Below, one piece after another: positions 52,613-61,934 of a DNA stretch of 64,000 nt (the first letter of the stretch is position 1; the number at the start of each line of letters is the position of its first letter). The stretch is from Akkermansia muciniphila. Its GTDB lineage: Bacteria > Pseudomonadota > Gammaproteobacteria > Burkholderiales > Burkholderiaceae_C. The notes under the pieces were generated by a model, which did no database searches, was not told the DNA's origin, and saw nothing but the letters and a program-made list of their open reading frames with translations. The stretch covers positions 1 through 64,000 of the forward strand of contig CALQKH020000011.1 in NCBI GenBank assembly GCA_943331105.2, read 5' to 3'. Position numbers and translations under genes: made by a program.

Positions 52613-53626
52613 TCAACCCTGCGCTTGGTAGGCGCTGAGCAGTTGACGGGCAGCCGTTGACGCGGCGAGTTGACCCGCTGCGACTTGTTGGCTGAGTTGG
52701 GGCAACAGCGTTTGCACACGTGTCTGCGCCCGAAAGTTGTGTTTGAGGCCGGCATCGATGCGCTCCCACATCCATGACAGGGCTTGTTGTTGACGGCGAA
52801 GGGCCAAACGTCCGTTCGTCGTTTGCAGGCTCCTGAACTCGCTGACCGAAGCCCAAAAACCATCCACGCCCTGGCCCAGCAAAGCGCTGAGCTGCACCAC
52901 CTTGGGGTGCCACTGGGTGGTATCGGCGTGCGCATGGCCTGAGCCGCCGTGCATACCGAGAAGCTGCAAGGCGCTGGTGATTTGAAGCTCGGCGCGGGTG
53001 GCTGCAATGGCGTCGATGTCGGCCTTGTTGATGACCACCAGATCGGCAATCTCCATCACGCCTTTTTTGATGGCCTGCAAATCATCGCCCGCGTTGGGCA
53101 GTTGCATGAGCACAAACATGTCGGTCATGTTGGCCACGGCCGTCTCAGATTGACCCACGCCTACCGTCTCGACGATCACCACGTCGTAGCCAGCGGCTTC
53201 GCAGACCAGCATGGACTCGCGGGTTTTTTCGGCCACGCCGCCCAATGTGCCGCTGCTGGGGCTGGGGCGAATGTAAGCACGCTCGTGCACGCTGAGCAAC
53301 TCCATGCGCGTCTTGTCACCCAGAATCGATCCGCCCGATACGGTGCTGGACGGGTCGACTGCCAACACCGCCACGCGATGGCCATGGCCAATCAGGTACA
53401 AGCCCAGCGCCTCAATGAACGTGGACTTGCCCACGCCTGGCACGCCGCTGATGCCGAGGCGGAATGAGTTGCCGGAGTGCGGCAGCATGGCCGTGAGCAA
53501 CTCGTCGGCCAGCGCACGGTGGTCTGCACGCGTGGATTCGAGCAGCGTGATGGCTTTGGCCATGGCGCGGCGCTGCACAGGCGCATCGCCTTGCAGCAAA
53601 CCTGCGAGCAACTGATCCGGCGTCAC
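52613..53626 (-). CDS. meaB: methylmalonyl-CoA mutase-associated GTPase MeaB
   Basis: About 337 residues. G-domain motifs: P-loop GISGVPGVGKSTFIEAL near residue 55, a GVGQSET switch, and NKADIDA (NKxD). MeaB loads and protects the cobalamin cofactor of the mutase. I chose the GTG at 53626, just inside the usual family start, with an AGGA site upstream; the open frame to 53743 overlaps the mutase coding region by 95 bp and is unlikely. The gene follows the mutase directly. Confidence 0.88.
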   Translation of the reverse strand: MTPDQLLAGLLQGDAPVQRRAMAKAITLLESTRADHRALADELLTAMLPHSGNSFRLGISGVPGVGKSTFIEALGLYLIGHGHRVAVLAVDPSSTVSGGSILGDKTRMELLSVHERAYIRPSPSSGTLGGVAEKTRESMLVCEAAGYDVVIVETVGVGQSETAVANMTDMFVLMQLPNAGDDLQAIKKGVMEIADLVVINKADIDAIAATRAELQITSALQLLGMHGGSGHAHADTTQWHPKVVQLSALLGQGVDGFWASVSEFRSLQTTNGRLALRRQQQALSWMWERIDAGLKHNFRAQTRVQTLLPQLSQQVAAGQLAASTAARQLLSAYQAQG

Positions 53627-53648
53627 GGCTGAGTCCTGTCTTTGGACA

Positions 53649-55826
53649 TCAAGCCAAAGCCTTCTTGATCTGCTCCAGCACATCCTTGGCGCTGACCGGA
53701 ATCGGGGTACCGGGGCCATAGATGCCTTTGACGCCCGCTTCATAAAGCATGTCGTAGTCTTGGCGAGGAATCACACCGCCCACGAACACGATGATGTCGT
53801 CAGCGCCCTGCTTTTTCAGCTCGGCAATGATGGCGGGCACCAGGGTTTTGTGGCCGGCAGCCAAGGTGCTCACGCCCACAGCGTGCACGTCGTTTTCAAT
53901 CGCTTGGCGAGCGCACTCTTCAGGGGTCTGGAACAGCGGGCCCATGTCCACGTCGTAGCCCAGGTCGGCAAACGCAGTGGCCACCACTTTGGCGCCACGG
54001 TCGTGGCCGTCTTGGCCGAGTTTGGAGATCATCACGCGAGGGCGTCTTCCATGCGCGTCTGCAAAGGCGGCGATGTCGGCTTTGAGCTGGTTCCAGTATT
54101 CCATGGTGTCTCCCACGTTCTCACCGTCGTCGTAAGCAGCGGCGTAAACGCCCGTGACCTTTTGCGTGTCAGCGCGGTGGCGGCCAAAGGCTTTTTCCAG
54201 CGCGTCGGAAATCTCACCCACCGTGGCGCGCAGACGCACGGCCTGGATGGACAGGTCGAGCAGGTTACCCTGGCCCGATTCTGCGGATGTGCTCAGCGCG
54301 TCCAGCGCGGCCTGCACCTTGGCGCTGTCGCGGCTGGCGCGGATCTTGGCCAAGCGTTCGATCTGGCCGTCGCGCACCTTGACATTGTCGATCGACAAGG
54401 TCTCGATCGGGTCTTCTTTGGCCAGCTTGTATTTGTTCACGCCCACGATGACGTCTTTGCCAGAGTCGATACGGGCCTGCTTTTCGGCTGCGGCCGCTTC
54501 AATTTTGAGCTTGGCCCAGCCGCTGCCCACCGCCTTGGTCATGCCGCCCATGGCCTCGACTTCTTCGATGATGGCCCAGGCCTTGTCGGCCATTTCTTGC
54601 GTCAGGCTCTCCATCATGTAGCTGCCAGCCCAGGGGTCGATCACGTTGGTGATGTGAGTTTCTTCTTGGATGATGAGCTGCGTGTTGCGGGCGATGCGCG
54701 AGCTGAATTCGGTGGGCAAGGCAATCGCCTCGTCAAACGAATTGGTGTGCAGCGACTGGGTACCGCCAAACACAGCCGCCATGGCCTCGATGGTGGTTCG
54801 CACCACGTTGTTGTAGGGGTCTTGCTCTGTCAGCGACCAGCCGGAAGTCTGGCTGTGCGTGCGCAACATCAGGCTCTTGGGGTTCTTGGCGTCAAAGCCC
54901 TTCATGATGCGGCACCACAGCAAGCGGGCCGCACGCATCTTGGCGATCTCCAGATAGAAGTTCATGCCCACCGCCCAGAAGAAGGACAGGCGACCGGCGA
55001 ACTCGTCCACATCCATGCCCTTGGCAATGGCGGTTTTCACATACTCTTTGCCGTCGGCTAGGGTGAACGCCATCTCCAGCGCTTGGTTGGCACCGGCTTC
55101 TTGCATGTGGTAACCCGAGATCGAGATGGAGTTGAACTTGGGCATGTTCTTGGCCGTGTACTCGATGATGTCGCCAATGATCTTCATCGACGGCTCAGGC
55201 GGGTAGATGTATGTGTTGCGCACCATGAACTCTTTCAGAATGTCGTTCTGAATCGTTCCGGAGAGTTTGTCCTGTGAGACGCCCTGCTCTTCGGCGGCCA
55301 CCACATAACCGGCCAACACGGGCAGCACAGCACCATTCATGGTCATGGACACGCTGACCTTGTCCAGCGGGATCTGGTCAAACAAAATCTTCATGTCCTC
55401 GACCGAGTCAATCGCCACGCCGGCCTTGCCCACATCACCCGTCACACGTGGGTGATCGGAGTCATAGCCGCGGTGCGTGGCCAGGTCAAACGCCACCGAC
55501 ACGCCCTGCCCGCCCGCAGCCAGCGCCTTGCGATAAAACGCATTGGATTCTTCGGCCGTAGAAAAACCGGCGTACTGGCGGATCGTCCACGGGCGCACCG
55601 CATACATGGTGGCCTGCGGGCCGCGCAAGAAGGGCTCGAAGCCGGGCAATGTGTTGGCGTAAGGCAGGTTGGCCGTGTCTTCGGCGGTGTAGAGGGGCTT
55701 GACGACGATGCCGTCGGGCGTCTTCCAGTTCAGGGCGCTCACATCGCCACCAGGGGCGGATTTGACCGCTGCTTTTTGCCAAGCTTCCAAGTTGGAGGCG
55801 TTGAATTCAAAGGATTTAGACGTCAT
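53649..55826 (-). CDS. methylmalonyl-CoA mutase (single-chain)
   Basis: 725 residues from an ATG at 55826. The N-terminal TIM-barrel substrate domain has the signatures [16 protein letters not shown] and [15 protein letters not shown]; the C-terminal B12 domain has [14 protein letters not shown] (the DxHxxG cobalamin motif) near residue 600 and [12 protein letters not shown]. It isomerises (R)-methylmalonyl-CoA to succinyl-CoA. It is the first gene of the propionate operon; a GntR regulator is divergent. A single-chain form of this length is typical of ScpA/MutB. Confidence 0.94.
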   Translation of the reverse strand: MTSKSFEFNASNLEAWQKAAVKSAPGGDVSALNWKTPDGIVVKPLYTAEDTANLPYANTLPGFEPFLRGPQATMYAVRPWTIRQYAGFSTAEESNAFYRKALAAGGQGVSVAFDLATHRGYDSDHPRVTGDVGKAGVAIDSVEDMKILFDQIPLDKVSVSMTMNGAVLPVLAGYVVAAEEQGVSQDKLSGTIQNDILKEFMVRNTYIYPPEPSMKIIGDIIEYTAKNMPKFNSISISGYHMQEAGANQALEMAFTLADGKEYVKTAIAKGMDVDEFAGRLSFFWAVGMNFYLEIAKMRAARLLWCRIMKGFDAKNPKSLMLRTHSQTSGWSLTEQDPYNNVVRTTIEAMAAVFGGTQSLHTNSFDEAIALPTEFSSRIARNTQLIIQEETHITNVIDPWAGSYMMESLTQEMADKAWAIIEEVEAMGGMTKAVGSGWAKLKIEAAAAEKQARIDSGKDVIVGVNKYKLAKEDPIETLSIDNVKVRDGQIERLAKIRASRDSAKVQAALDALSTSAESGQGNLLDLSIQAVRLRATVGEISDALEKAFGRHRADTQKVTGVYAAAYDDGENVGDTMEYWNQLKADIAAFADAHGRRPRVMISKLGQDGHDRGAKVVATAFADLGYDVDMGPLFQTPEECARQAIENDVHAVGVSTLAAGHKTLVPAIIAELKKQGADDIIVFVGGVIPRQDYDMLYEAGVKGIYGPGTPIPVSAKDVLEQIKKALA

Positions 55827-55891
55827 GGCGCTGTGCTTTCGGGTCAAAGATGGCTGTGCCGGATTTTGGCAGCTTGCGGCTGCCTACTGGC

Positions 55892-55906
55892 TTACAGGTA
55901 CTGTGA
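55892..55906. promoter_or_regulatory. possible operator between the mutase and the GntR regulator
   Basis: TTACAGGTACTGTGA is a near-perfect palindrome in the divergent intergenic region, 66 bp from the mutase start. Regulation by the adjacent GntR protein is inferred; an AT-rich stretch downstream gives the likely promoters. Confidence 0.3.
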
Positions 55907-56022
55907 TTCATAATTATTGATGCAGAATATTTTAACCGGCTTACAATTCAGCATCTGAAACGCCTGAAATACCGTTCGACCACGCCTAAAGACCAGTTCT
56001 CTGATTCACACCCCAAACAGCC

Positions 56023-56658
56023 ATGTCCGCCCTGTCCCTCGCCCCCCGCGCCCTGTACGAAGAAGTTGCCGAACTGTTGCGGCAGCGGATTTTTGCGCGC
56101 GAACTGGAGCCTGGCAGCTGGATCGACGAGTTGCGCATCGCAGAAGCCCTTGGCATCAGCCGCACCCCGCTGCGCGAAGCCCTCAAGGTGTTGGCCGCCG
56201 AAGGCTTGGTGACCATGAAGGTGCGCCGGGGCGCTTATGTGACCGAAGTCAGTGACAAAGACCTGCGAGATGTTTACCACTTGCTGGCCTTGATGGAATC
56301 AGACGCCGCCCGCGTGGTAGCGCAAAACGCCAGCGCCGAGCAGATGGCTCAGATCAGCGCCTTGCACCAAGAGCTGGAAAAAGCCACGCACGACCGAGAC
56401 CGCTTTTTCGAGATCAACGAAGCCTTCCACATGCTGCTGCTGGAATTGGCCAACAACCGTTGGCGCGACCAGATGGTGGCTGACCTGCGCAAGGTCATGA
56501 AGCTCAACCGCCACAGCTCGCTGTTCAAAGAGGGGCGCATTGAGCAGTCCCTGTCAGAGCACCGCGCCATCGTGCAGGCCCTGACCGAACGCCAAGCCGA
56601 GCAGGCGGCAGAGCGCATGTCGGCCCACTTCATGAACGGCCTGCAGGCCGCGCAATAA
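56023..56658 (+). CDS. GntR/FCD-family transcriptional regulator
   Basis: 211 residues. Winged helix at 10-75 (RIAEALGISRTPLREALKVL, then GLVTMKVRRGAYVTEVSD) and a helical FCD ligand-binding domain with a likely metal site (NEAFHMLLLELANN). Position, divergent from the propionyl-CoA/mutase operon, suggests it senses a pathway intermediate. The ligand is unknown. Confidence 0.88.
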   Translation: MSALSLAPRALYEEVAELLRQRIFARELEPGSWIDELRIAEALGISRTPLREALKVLAAEGLVTMKVRRGAYVTEVSDKDLRDVYHLLALMESDAARVVAQNASAEQMAQISALHQELEKATHDRDRFFEINEAFHMLLLELANNRWRDQMVADLRKVMKLNRHSSLFKEGRIEQSLSEHRAIVQALTERQAEQAAERMSAHFMNGLQAAQ

Positions 56659-56705
56659 GCGATCAACGTCAAAAGGCTTCAACACGCGGCGTATTTGACA
56701 GAAGA

Positions 56706-57329
56706 TCAGCCCGCCTCCCGCATCGCTTTGCCCAAACCTTCCACACCCTTGGCCAGCAGGGTATCGGCGGCGTTCAGGCGATCCCGCGTCTCACGGTTTT
56801 GACTGAGCTTGGCCTTGCCCTCGATGCGTTGGATTTCCACCTGAATGCCGACCACAGCCTTGAGCATGTGGGCAATGTAATCGGGCGGCGAATCGCCCAT
56901 CTTCCAGGGTCGAGGCTCGGAAGCCTCATGTTCACGGGTCAGCCGTGCCACGACACGACGGACAAACTTTTCCTCGTCCATCACCGTCAGTCGGCCATGA
57001 ACATGCACAACTTCGTAATTCCAGGTGGGCACCTGCCGGTGGGTTTCATGCTTGCTGGGGTACCAGTTGGGCGAGATGTAGCTCTCGTTGCCGCGAAAGA
57101 TGACCAGCACATCCGCACCGTCCTGGCATTCCTGCCAGACAGGGTTAGCCCGGGCAACATGCGCAGTCAGCATCCCATGCGCACCCTGGCTGGGGTCGAA
57201 TTCAAATGGGATGTGGTTCGCATCCAAGCCTTTTGGCCCCACCGTGACCAAGGCGCCCAGGGGATGTTCCTGGATGATCGTGTGGAGATCTTGCGGATTT
57301 TGGATGAGGAAATGGGCGGGAATGTACAT
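56706..57329 (-). CDS. FMN-binding PaiB-like protein
   Basis: 207 residues. PaiB-family blocks are visible: MYIPAHFLIQNPQDLHTIIQ at the start, GALVTVGPKGLDANHIPFEF, VIFRGNESYISPNWYPSKHE and VPTWNYEVVHVHGRL, then a C-terminal helix. Members bind FMN and are named as negative regulators, though an oxidoreductase role is also possible. No neighbour clarifies the role. It lies downstream of, and convergent with, the GntR gene. Confidence 0.83.
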   Translation of the reverse strand: MYIPAHFLIQNPQDLHTIIQEHPLGALVTVGPKGLDANHIPFEFDPSQGAHGMLTAHVARANPVWQECQDGADVLVIFRGNESYISPNWYPSKHETHRQVPTWNYEVVHVHGRLTVMDEEKFVRRVVARLTREHEASEPRPWKMGDSPPDYIAHMLKAVVGIQVEIQRIEGKAKLSQNRETRDRLNAADTLLAKGVEGLGKAMREAG

Positions 57330-57381
57330 CGTGTCGGCTCACATGGTGAATAAGCAGAGGGCACTATCTTGCCATCGAATG

Positions 57382-58383
57382 TCAGTCATTTACCACCGCA
57401 CCCCGCGCCAGGGCAGCGCGGGCCAGTTGCCAAACTTCTCGCGGCGGTAAAGGCTTGAGCTTGTGGTCGCTCCAAACTTGGCGCCACAAACGCCCCCCAC
57501 GCTGGCCGTGGTACAGGCCCAGCATGTGGCGGGCAATGGCGTACCAAGGGCAGCCGTCTTCGGCAAAGGCCCGCTCCATGTAGGCCACCATGGCCTCTTC
57601 CACCACTTCGCGGCTGGGCACCTCGTGGGCGTCACCATAAAACGCAGCGTCCCAACTGCCCAAGAGCCAAGGGTTGTAATAAGCCTCGCGCCCAACCATC
57701 ACCCCATCGGCCTGTTGCAAATGCAGAGCGATCTCTTCGTTGGTTTTGATGCCGCCGTTCACCGCGATCAACAGCGATGGAAAGTCTTTTTTGAGCTGGT
57801 AGGCCAGCTCATAACGCAGCGGCGGGATTTCGCGATTTTCCTTTGGGGAAAGGCCATCGAGCCAGGCATTGCGGGCATGCACAATGAACACCTTACAACC
57901 GGCATCGCTCACCGTACCCACAAAGTCGCGCACAAAGTCGTAGCTCTCGATGCGGTCAATGCCAATGCGGTGCTTCACCGTCACCGGCACATCCACCACA
58001 TCGAGCATGGCTTTCACCCCGTCGGCCACGGTGCTGGGTTCGTTCATCAGGCAAGCGCCAAAAGCGCCGCGCTGCACACGGTCTGAGGGACAGCCGCAGT
58101 TCAGGTTGATTTCGTCGTAGCCCCACTCTTGACCCAGTTTGGCGGCATGGGCCAAATCGGCGGCGTCACTGCCGCCCAGTTGCAGGGCCACGGGGTGCTC
58201 TTCGGCGTTGAAGCGCAGGTGCCGCTGCACACTGCCGTGGCGCAAGGCACCGGTGGTCACCATCTCGGTGTAGAGCAAAGTGTGGCGCGTCAGCAGGCGG
58301 TGGAAAAATCGGCAATGCCGGTCGGTCCAGTCCATCATGGGGGCGACAGACAAGCGCCAGCGTTGGGGTTCGGGGAAATGCAT
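57382..58383 (-). CDS. dusA: tRNA-dihydrouridine(20/20a) synthase
   Basis: 333 residues. Flavoprotein TIM barrel with RLSVAPMMDWTDRHCRFFHR at the start, LNCGCPSDRVQRGAFGACLM (catalytic Cys) near residue 96, VKHRIGID near 139, and INGGIK-like segment (AVNGGIKTNEEIALHL) near 207. The DusA subgroup is supported by the YTEMVTTGAL and ARNAWLDGLSPKENR blocks. It reduces uridines 20 and 20a of tRNA. Confidence 0.94.
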   Translation of the reverse strand: MHFPEPQRWRLSVAPMMDWTDRHCRFFHRLLTRHTLLYTEMVTTGALRHGSVQRHLRFNAEEHPVALQLGGSDAADLAHAAKLGQEWGYDEINLNCGCPSDRVQRGAFGACLMNEPSTVADGVKAMLDVVDVPVTVKHRIGIDRIESYDFVRDFVGTVSDAGCKVFIVHARNAWLDGLSPKENREIPPLRYELAYQLKKDFPSLLIAVNGGIKTNEEIALHLQQADGVMVGREAYYNPWLLGSWDAAFYGDAHEVPSREVVEEAMVAYMERAFAEDGCPWYAIARHMLGLYHGQRGGRLWRQVWSDHKLKPLPPREVWQLARAALARGAVVND

Positions 58384-58508
58384 GGGGGCTGATTATCCTT
58401 GCCTTGCGGCGGCCTTGAAAACAAACATTTACGCCTCATTTCAGCAAGACGTTTAATGAAGGCAGTGCTTGAGCCTGACAATGACAACTTAAGCAAGGAG
58501 AGACCGAG

Positions 58509-58928
58509 ATGGGTGATGCAACGATGTGGTGGGTGTTGGCCGGTGTCTTGGTGGCACTGGAGTTGTTGACCGGCACTTTTTATCTGTTGATGCTGGGCCT
58601 GGGGGCAGTGGCTGCAGCCTTGGTGGCCATGACAGGCCTTGACCTGAATACCCAATTGTTCACAGCAGCCATCGTTGGGGGCTTAGGGGCTGTGCTGCTG
58701 GGCCAATGGCGCAAGCGACAAACCACCACGCCACAAGAAGCCCAACACCAGCATCTGGACCTGGGCGCTACTTTGCAGGTGGATGCTTGGGATGCGCAGG
58801 GCACCGCGCAAGTGAAACACCGGGGCGCCGCTTGGACCGCTGTGTTGGCTCCAGGTCAGACCGCCGCGCCGGGCATTTACCGCATTCAGGCCATGGCAGG
58901 CAACCGCTTGATCCTCGTGAAAATCTGA
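58509..58928 (+). CDS. NfeD family membrane protein
   Basis: 139 residues. Two to three hydrophobic segments lie in the N-terminal 65 residues (WWVLAGVLVALELLTGTFYL; AVAAALVAMTGL), followed by an OB-fold-like soluble domain (GAAWTAVLAPGQTAAPGIYR). NfeD proteins are membrane partners of SPFH/stomatin proteins, and such a gene follows after 36 bp. A strong AGGAG lies upstream. Confidence 0.88.
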   Translation: MGDATMWWVLAGVLVALELLTGTFYLLMLGLGAVAAALVAMTGLDLNTQLFTAAIVGGLGAVLLGQWRKRQTTTPQEAQHQHLDLGATLQVDAWDAQGTAQVKHRGAAWTAVLAPGQTAAPGIYRIQAMAGNRLILVKI

Positions 58929-58964
58929 GCACAAATTTCGAAACAGAGAAAAGGGAGAAACAAC

Positions 58965-59882
58965 ATGGAAATAGCAGCCGTCCTCGTGATCATCGCGGTC
59001 TTGTTCATCGTCAAGACCGTCAAAGTGGTGCCGCAGCAAGAGGCTTGGGTGGTTGAGCGGCTGGGTAAATTCCATGCGAGTCTGGCCCCCGGCCTGAACT
59101 TTGTAGTGCCCTTTGTCGACAACGTCATCCAAAAGCACAGCCTCAAAGAAATCCCGCTCGATGTGCCCAGCCAGATTTGCATCACGCGCGACAACACGCA
59201 GCTGCAGGTGGATGGCATCCTGTACTTTCAAGTCACCGACCCCAAGTTGGCCAGTTACGGCTCGTCCAACTACATCGTGGCCGTGACCCAGCTGGCCCAA
59301 ACCAGCTTGCGCAGCGTGATCGGCAAGCTGGAACTCGACAAGACTTTTGAAGAGCGCGACATCATCAACGCACAAGTCGTGGCCGCCATCGACGAAGCGG
59401 CGCTCAACTGGGGCGTCAAGGTGCTGCGCTATGAGATCAAGGACCTGACGCCGCCCAAAGAAATCTTGCTGGCCATGCAGTCGCAAATCACTGCCGAGCG
59501 CGAAAAGCGTGCTTTGATTGCCGCCTCGGAAGGCCGCCGCCAAGAGCAAATCAACATCGCCACGGGCGAACGCGAGGCCTTCATTGCACGTTCAGAGGGT
59601 GAAAAACAAGCCGCTATCAACAAAGCCCAAGGCGACGCCGCTGCCATCACCGAAATGGCCAATGCCACCGCCCAAGCCATTGAGCGAATAGCCCTCGCCA
59701 TCCGCCAGCCCGGCGGCGAACAAGCTGTCCAACTGAAAGTGGCCGAGCAAGCGGTACAGGCTTACGCCAAGGTGGCGCAAGACGCTAAGACCACGCTGAT
59801 CGTGCCCGGCAATATGACGGAAGTCTCGGGCCTGATCGCATCGGCCATGCAGATGGTGAGCACCGGCAAACAAGCCGGTTGA
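58965..59882 (+). CDS. SPFH/stomatin-like membrane protein (paraslipin, QmcA type)
   Basis: 305 residues. N-terminal membrane helix (MEIAAVLVIIAVLFIV), then the SPFH/band-7 domain: PQQEAWVVERLGKFHASLAP, PSQICITRDNTQLQVDGIL, and a coiled-coil region after RYEIKDLTPPKEI. Such proteins form membrane microdomain rings and work with NfeD, as the adjacent gene suggests. The length is normal. Confidence 0.9.
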   Translation: MEIAAVLVIIAVLFIVKTVKVVPQQEAWVVERLGKFHASLAPGLNFVVPFVDNVIQKHSLKEIPLDVPSQICITRDNTQLQVDGILYFQVTDPKLASYGSSNYIVAVTQLAQTSLRSVIGKLELDKTFEERDIINAQVVAAIDEAALNWGVKVLRYEIKDLTPPKEILLAMQSQITAEREKRALIAASEGRRQEQINIATGEREAFIARSEGEKQAAINKAQGDAAAITEMANATAQAIERIALAIRQPGGEQAVQLKVAEQAVQAYAKVAQDAKTTLIVPGNMTEVSGLIASAMQMVSTGKQAG

Positions 59883-59899
59883 AGCAGTCCTGCAGACGC

Positions 59900-59926
59900 A
59901 AAAAAACCCGCCGAGGCGGGTTTTTT
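59900..59926. terminator. bidirectional terminator between the SPFH gene and phaB
   Basis: CCCGC/GCGGG stem around CGAG, with an A run before and T run after, between convergent genes. Confidence 0.88.
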
Positions 59927-59945
59927 GATCGGTACTGCTCACGCA

Positions 59946-60683
59946 TCAACCCATGTGCAAACCGCCGTTGACGGCAAAGTCAGCGCCGGTGGTGTAGCTT
60001 CCATCTTCGCTGGCCATCCAGGCGATGATGGAAGCGATTTCGCTGGGCTTGCCCAAGCGCTTGACGGGCACCGTAGCGACGATTTTTTCGAGCACATCGG
60101 GACGGATGGCATTGACCATGTCGGTGCCGATGTAGCCGGGCGACACGGTATTGACCGTGACGCCTTTGGTGGCCAACTCTTGGGCCAAGGCCATCGAGAA
60201 ACCGTGCATCCCCGCTTTGGCAGCCGAGTAGTTGGTCTGACCGGCCTGGCCTTTTTCGCCGTTGACCGAGCTGATGTTGATGATGCGGCCCCAGCCTTTT
60301 TCAACCATGTCAGCGACCACTTGCTTGGTCACGTTGAACATGGAGTCCAAGTTGGTGTTCATCACGGCCTGCCAGTCTTCCCGGGTCATCTTGAGGAACA
60401 TGCGGTCCTTGGTGATGCCTGCGTTGTTGACCAAGACGTCGATGGGGCCATGTTCGGCTTTGGCCTTGGAAAAGGCTTCCACGGTGGAATCCCAATCGCC
60501 CACGTTGCCGACCGAGGCGTAAAACGTGAAACCCAGCGCTTTTTGCTCGTCCAGCCATTTGGTGAAGTCACGGGTTGGACCGCAACCGGCGATGACCTTG
60601 AAGCCCTCTTGGTGAAGGCGCTGGCAGATCGCGGTACCGATGCCGCCCATGCCGCCTGTGACGTACGCTACTTTTTGACTCAT
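59946..60683 (-). CDS. phaB: acetoacetyl-CoA reductase
   Basis: 245 residues from an ATG at 60683. NADPH-dependent short-chain dehydrogenase: TGGMGGIGTAICQRLHQEGF at the N-terminus, VNNAGITKDRMFLKMTREDW near 87, the catalytic Ser in NISSVNGEKGQAGQTNYSAAK, and Tyr/Lys in YSAAK near 152. It makes (R)-3-hydroxybutyryl-CoA for PHB. It follows phaA, as is usual in the phaCAB operon. Confidence 0.95.
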   Translation of the reverse strand: MSQKVAYVTGGMGGIGTAICQRLHQEGFKVIAGCGPTRDFTKWLDEQKALGFTFYASVGNVGDWDSTVEAFSKAKAEHGPIDVLVNNAGITKDRMFLKMTREDWQAVMNTNLDSMFNVTKQVVADMVEKGWGRIINISSVNGEKGQAGQTNYSAAKAGMHGFSMALAQELATKGVTVNTVSPGYIGTDMVNAIRPDVLEKIVATVPVKRLGKPSEIASIIAWMASEDGSYTTGADFAVNGGLHMG

Positions 60684-60730
60684 GTTTGTCTCCATGTTTA
60701 TGAGTGGTTGAAATGAACAGGAACTTGAAA

Positions 60731-61912
60731 TCAGACGCGCTCGATGGCCAGCGACACACCCATGCCACCGCCAATGCACAGCGCGGCCAAGCCCTTGTTG
60801 GCTTGGGTGCGCTGCATTTCATGCAACAAGGTCACCAAGATGCGGCAACCGGACGCGCCGATGGGGTGACCGATGGCAATGGCACCGCCATTGACGTTGA
60901 CCTTGGCCGGATCGATGTCCAGAGCTTGGTTCACAGCACAGGCTTGCGCAGCAAAGGCTTCGTTGAGTTCGAACAAGTCCACGTCCTGGGCTTTCCAGCC
61001 CGCACGGGCCAGCGCCTTTTGAGACGCCGGCACAGGTCCCATGCCCATGGTGGCCGGGTCCAGACCGCTGGTGCCAAAAGCAGCAATGCGGGCCAGGGGC
61101 TTGAGGCCCAAGGCGGCGGCCTTCTTGGCTGACATGACCATCACGGCGGCTGCGCCGTCGTTGATGCCTGAGGCGTTGCCCGCCGTCACGCTGCCGGCTT
61201 TGTCGAAAGCGGGACGCAGTCCTGCCAAGACTTCCACCGTGGTTTTCTTGTTGATGAATTCGTCGGTATTGAACACCAAGGCATCGCCCTTGCGCTGTGG
61301 GATCAGCACGTCAACGATTTCGTCCTTGAACTTGCCCGCGTCTTGCGCGGCAGCGGCTTTGCGCTGACTGCCTGCGGCCAGTGCGTCTTGCATGTCACGG
61401 GTGATACCGTGTGCCTTGGCCACGTTTTCGGCGGTGATGCCCATGTGGTACTGGTTGTACACGTCCCACAGGCCGTCGACGATCATGGTGTCCGACATCT
61501 TCCAGTCGCCCATGCGCTGGCCGTCACGGCTGCCGTTCAAAACGTGCGGGCTGGCGCTCATGTTTTCTTGACCACCAGCGATCACGATTTCGCTGTCGCC
61601 CCAAGCCACGGCTTGCGCGGCCAGCATCACGGCCTTGAGGCCCGAACCGCACACGGCGTTGATGGTCAGCGCTGGCGTCTCTTTGGCCACACCCGCTTGC
61701 ATCATGGCTTGGCGGGCAGGGTTCTGACCCACGCCAGCGGCCAGCACCTGGCCCATGATGACTTCACCGATGGCGTCCACCGGCAAGCCACTGCGCTCGA
61801 GCAAACCCTTGATGACGATGCTGCCCAGCTCAGTGGCGGGGGTTTTGGCGAGAGATCCGCCAAACTTGCCCACGGCGGTTCGAGCGGCTGCGACGATGAC
61901 GATGTCTTCCAT
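60731..61912 (-). CDS. phaA: acetyl-CoA acetyltransferase (beta-ketothiolase)
   Basis: 393 residues. Thiolase signatures are present: the nucleophile Cys in [11 protein letters not shown] near residue 89, [14 protein letters not shown] near 115, [12 protein letters not shown] near 317, His in [13 protein letters not shown] near 347 and Cys in [13 protein letters not shown] near 378. It condenses two acetyl-CoA to acetoacetyl-CoA. It lies between phaC and phaB. Confidence 0.95.
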   Translation of the reverse strand: MEDIVIVAAARTAVGKFGGSLAKTPATELGSIVIKGLLERSGLPVDAIGEVIMGQVLAAGVGQNPARQAMMQAGVAKETPALTINAVCGSGLKAVMLAAQAVAWGDSEIVIAGGQENMSASPHVLNGSRDGQRMGDWKMSDTMIVDGLWDVYNQYHMGITAENVAKAHGITRDMQDALAAGSQRKAAAAQDAGKFKDEIVDVLIPQRKGDALVFNTDEFINKKTTVEVLAGLRPAFDKAGSVTAGNASGINDGAAAVMVMSAKKAAALGLKPLARIAAFGTSGLDPATMGMGPVPASQKALARAGWKAQDVDLFELNEAFAAQACAVNQALDIDPAKVNVNGGAIAIGHPIGASGCRILVTLLHEMQRTQANKGLAALCIGGGMGVSLAIERV

Positions 61913-61934
61913 TTTTGTCTCCAGTAAAAATCAA

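Noticed and set aside
53760..55061. 433-codon plus-strand frame opposite the mutase
   Set aside because: It is a mirror of a strongly conserved coding region on the other strand; no start signal or family pattern.
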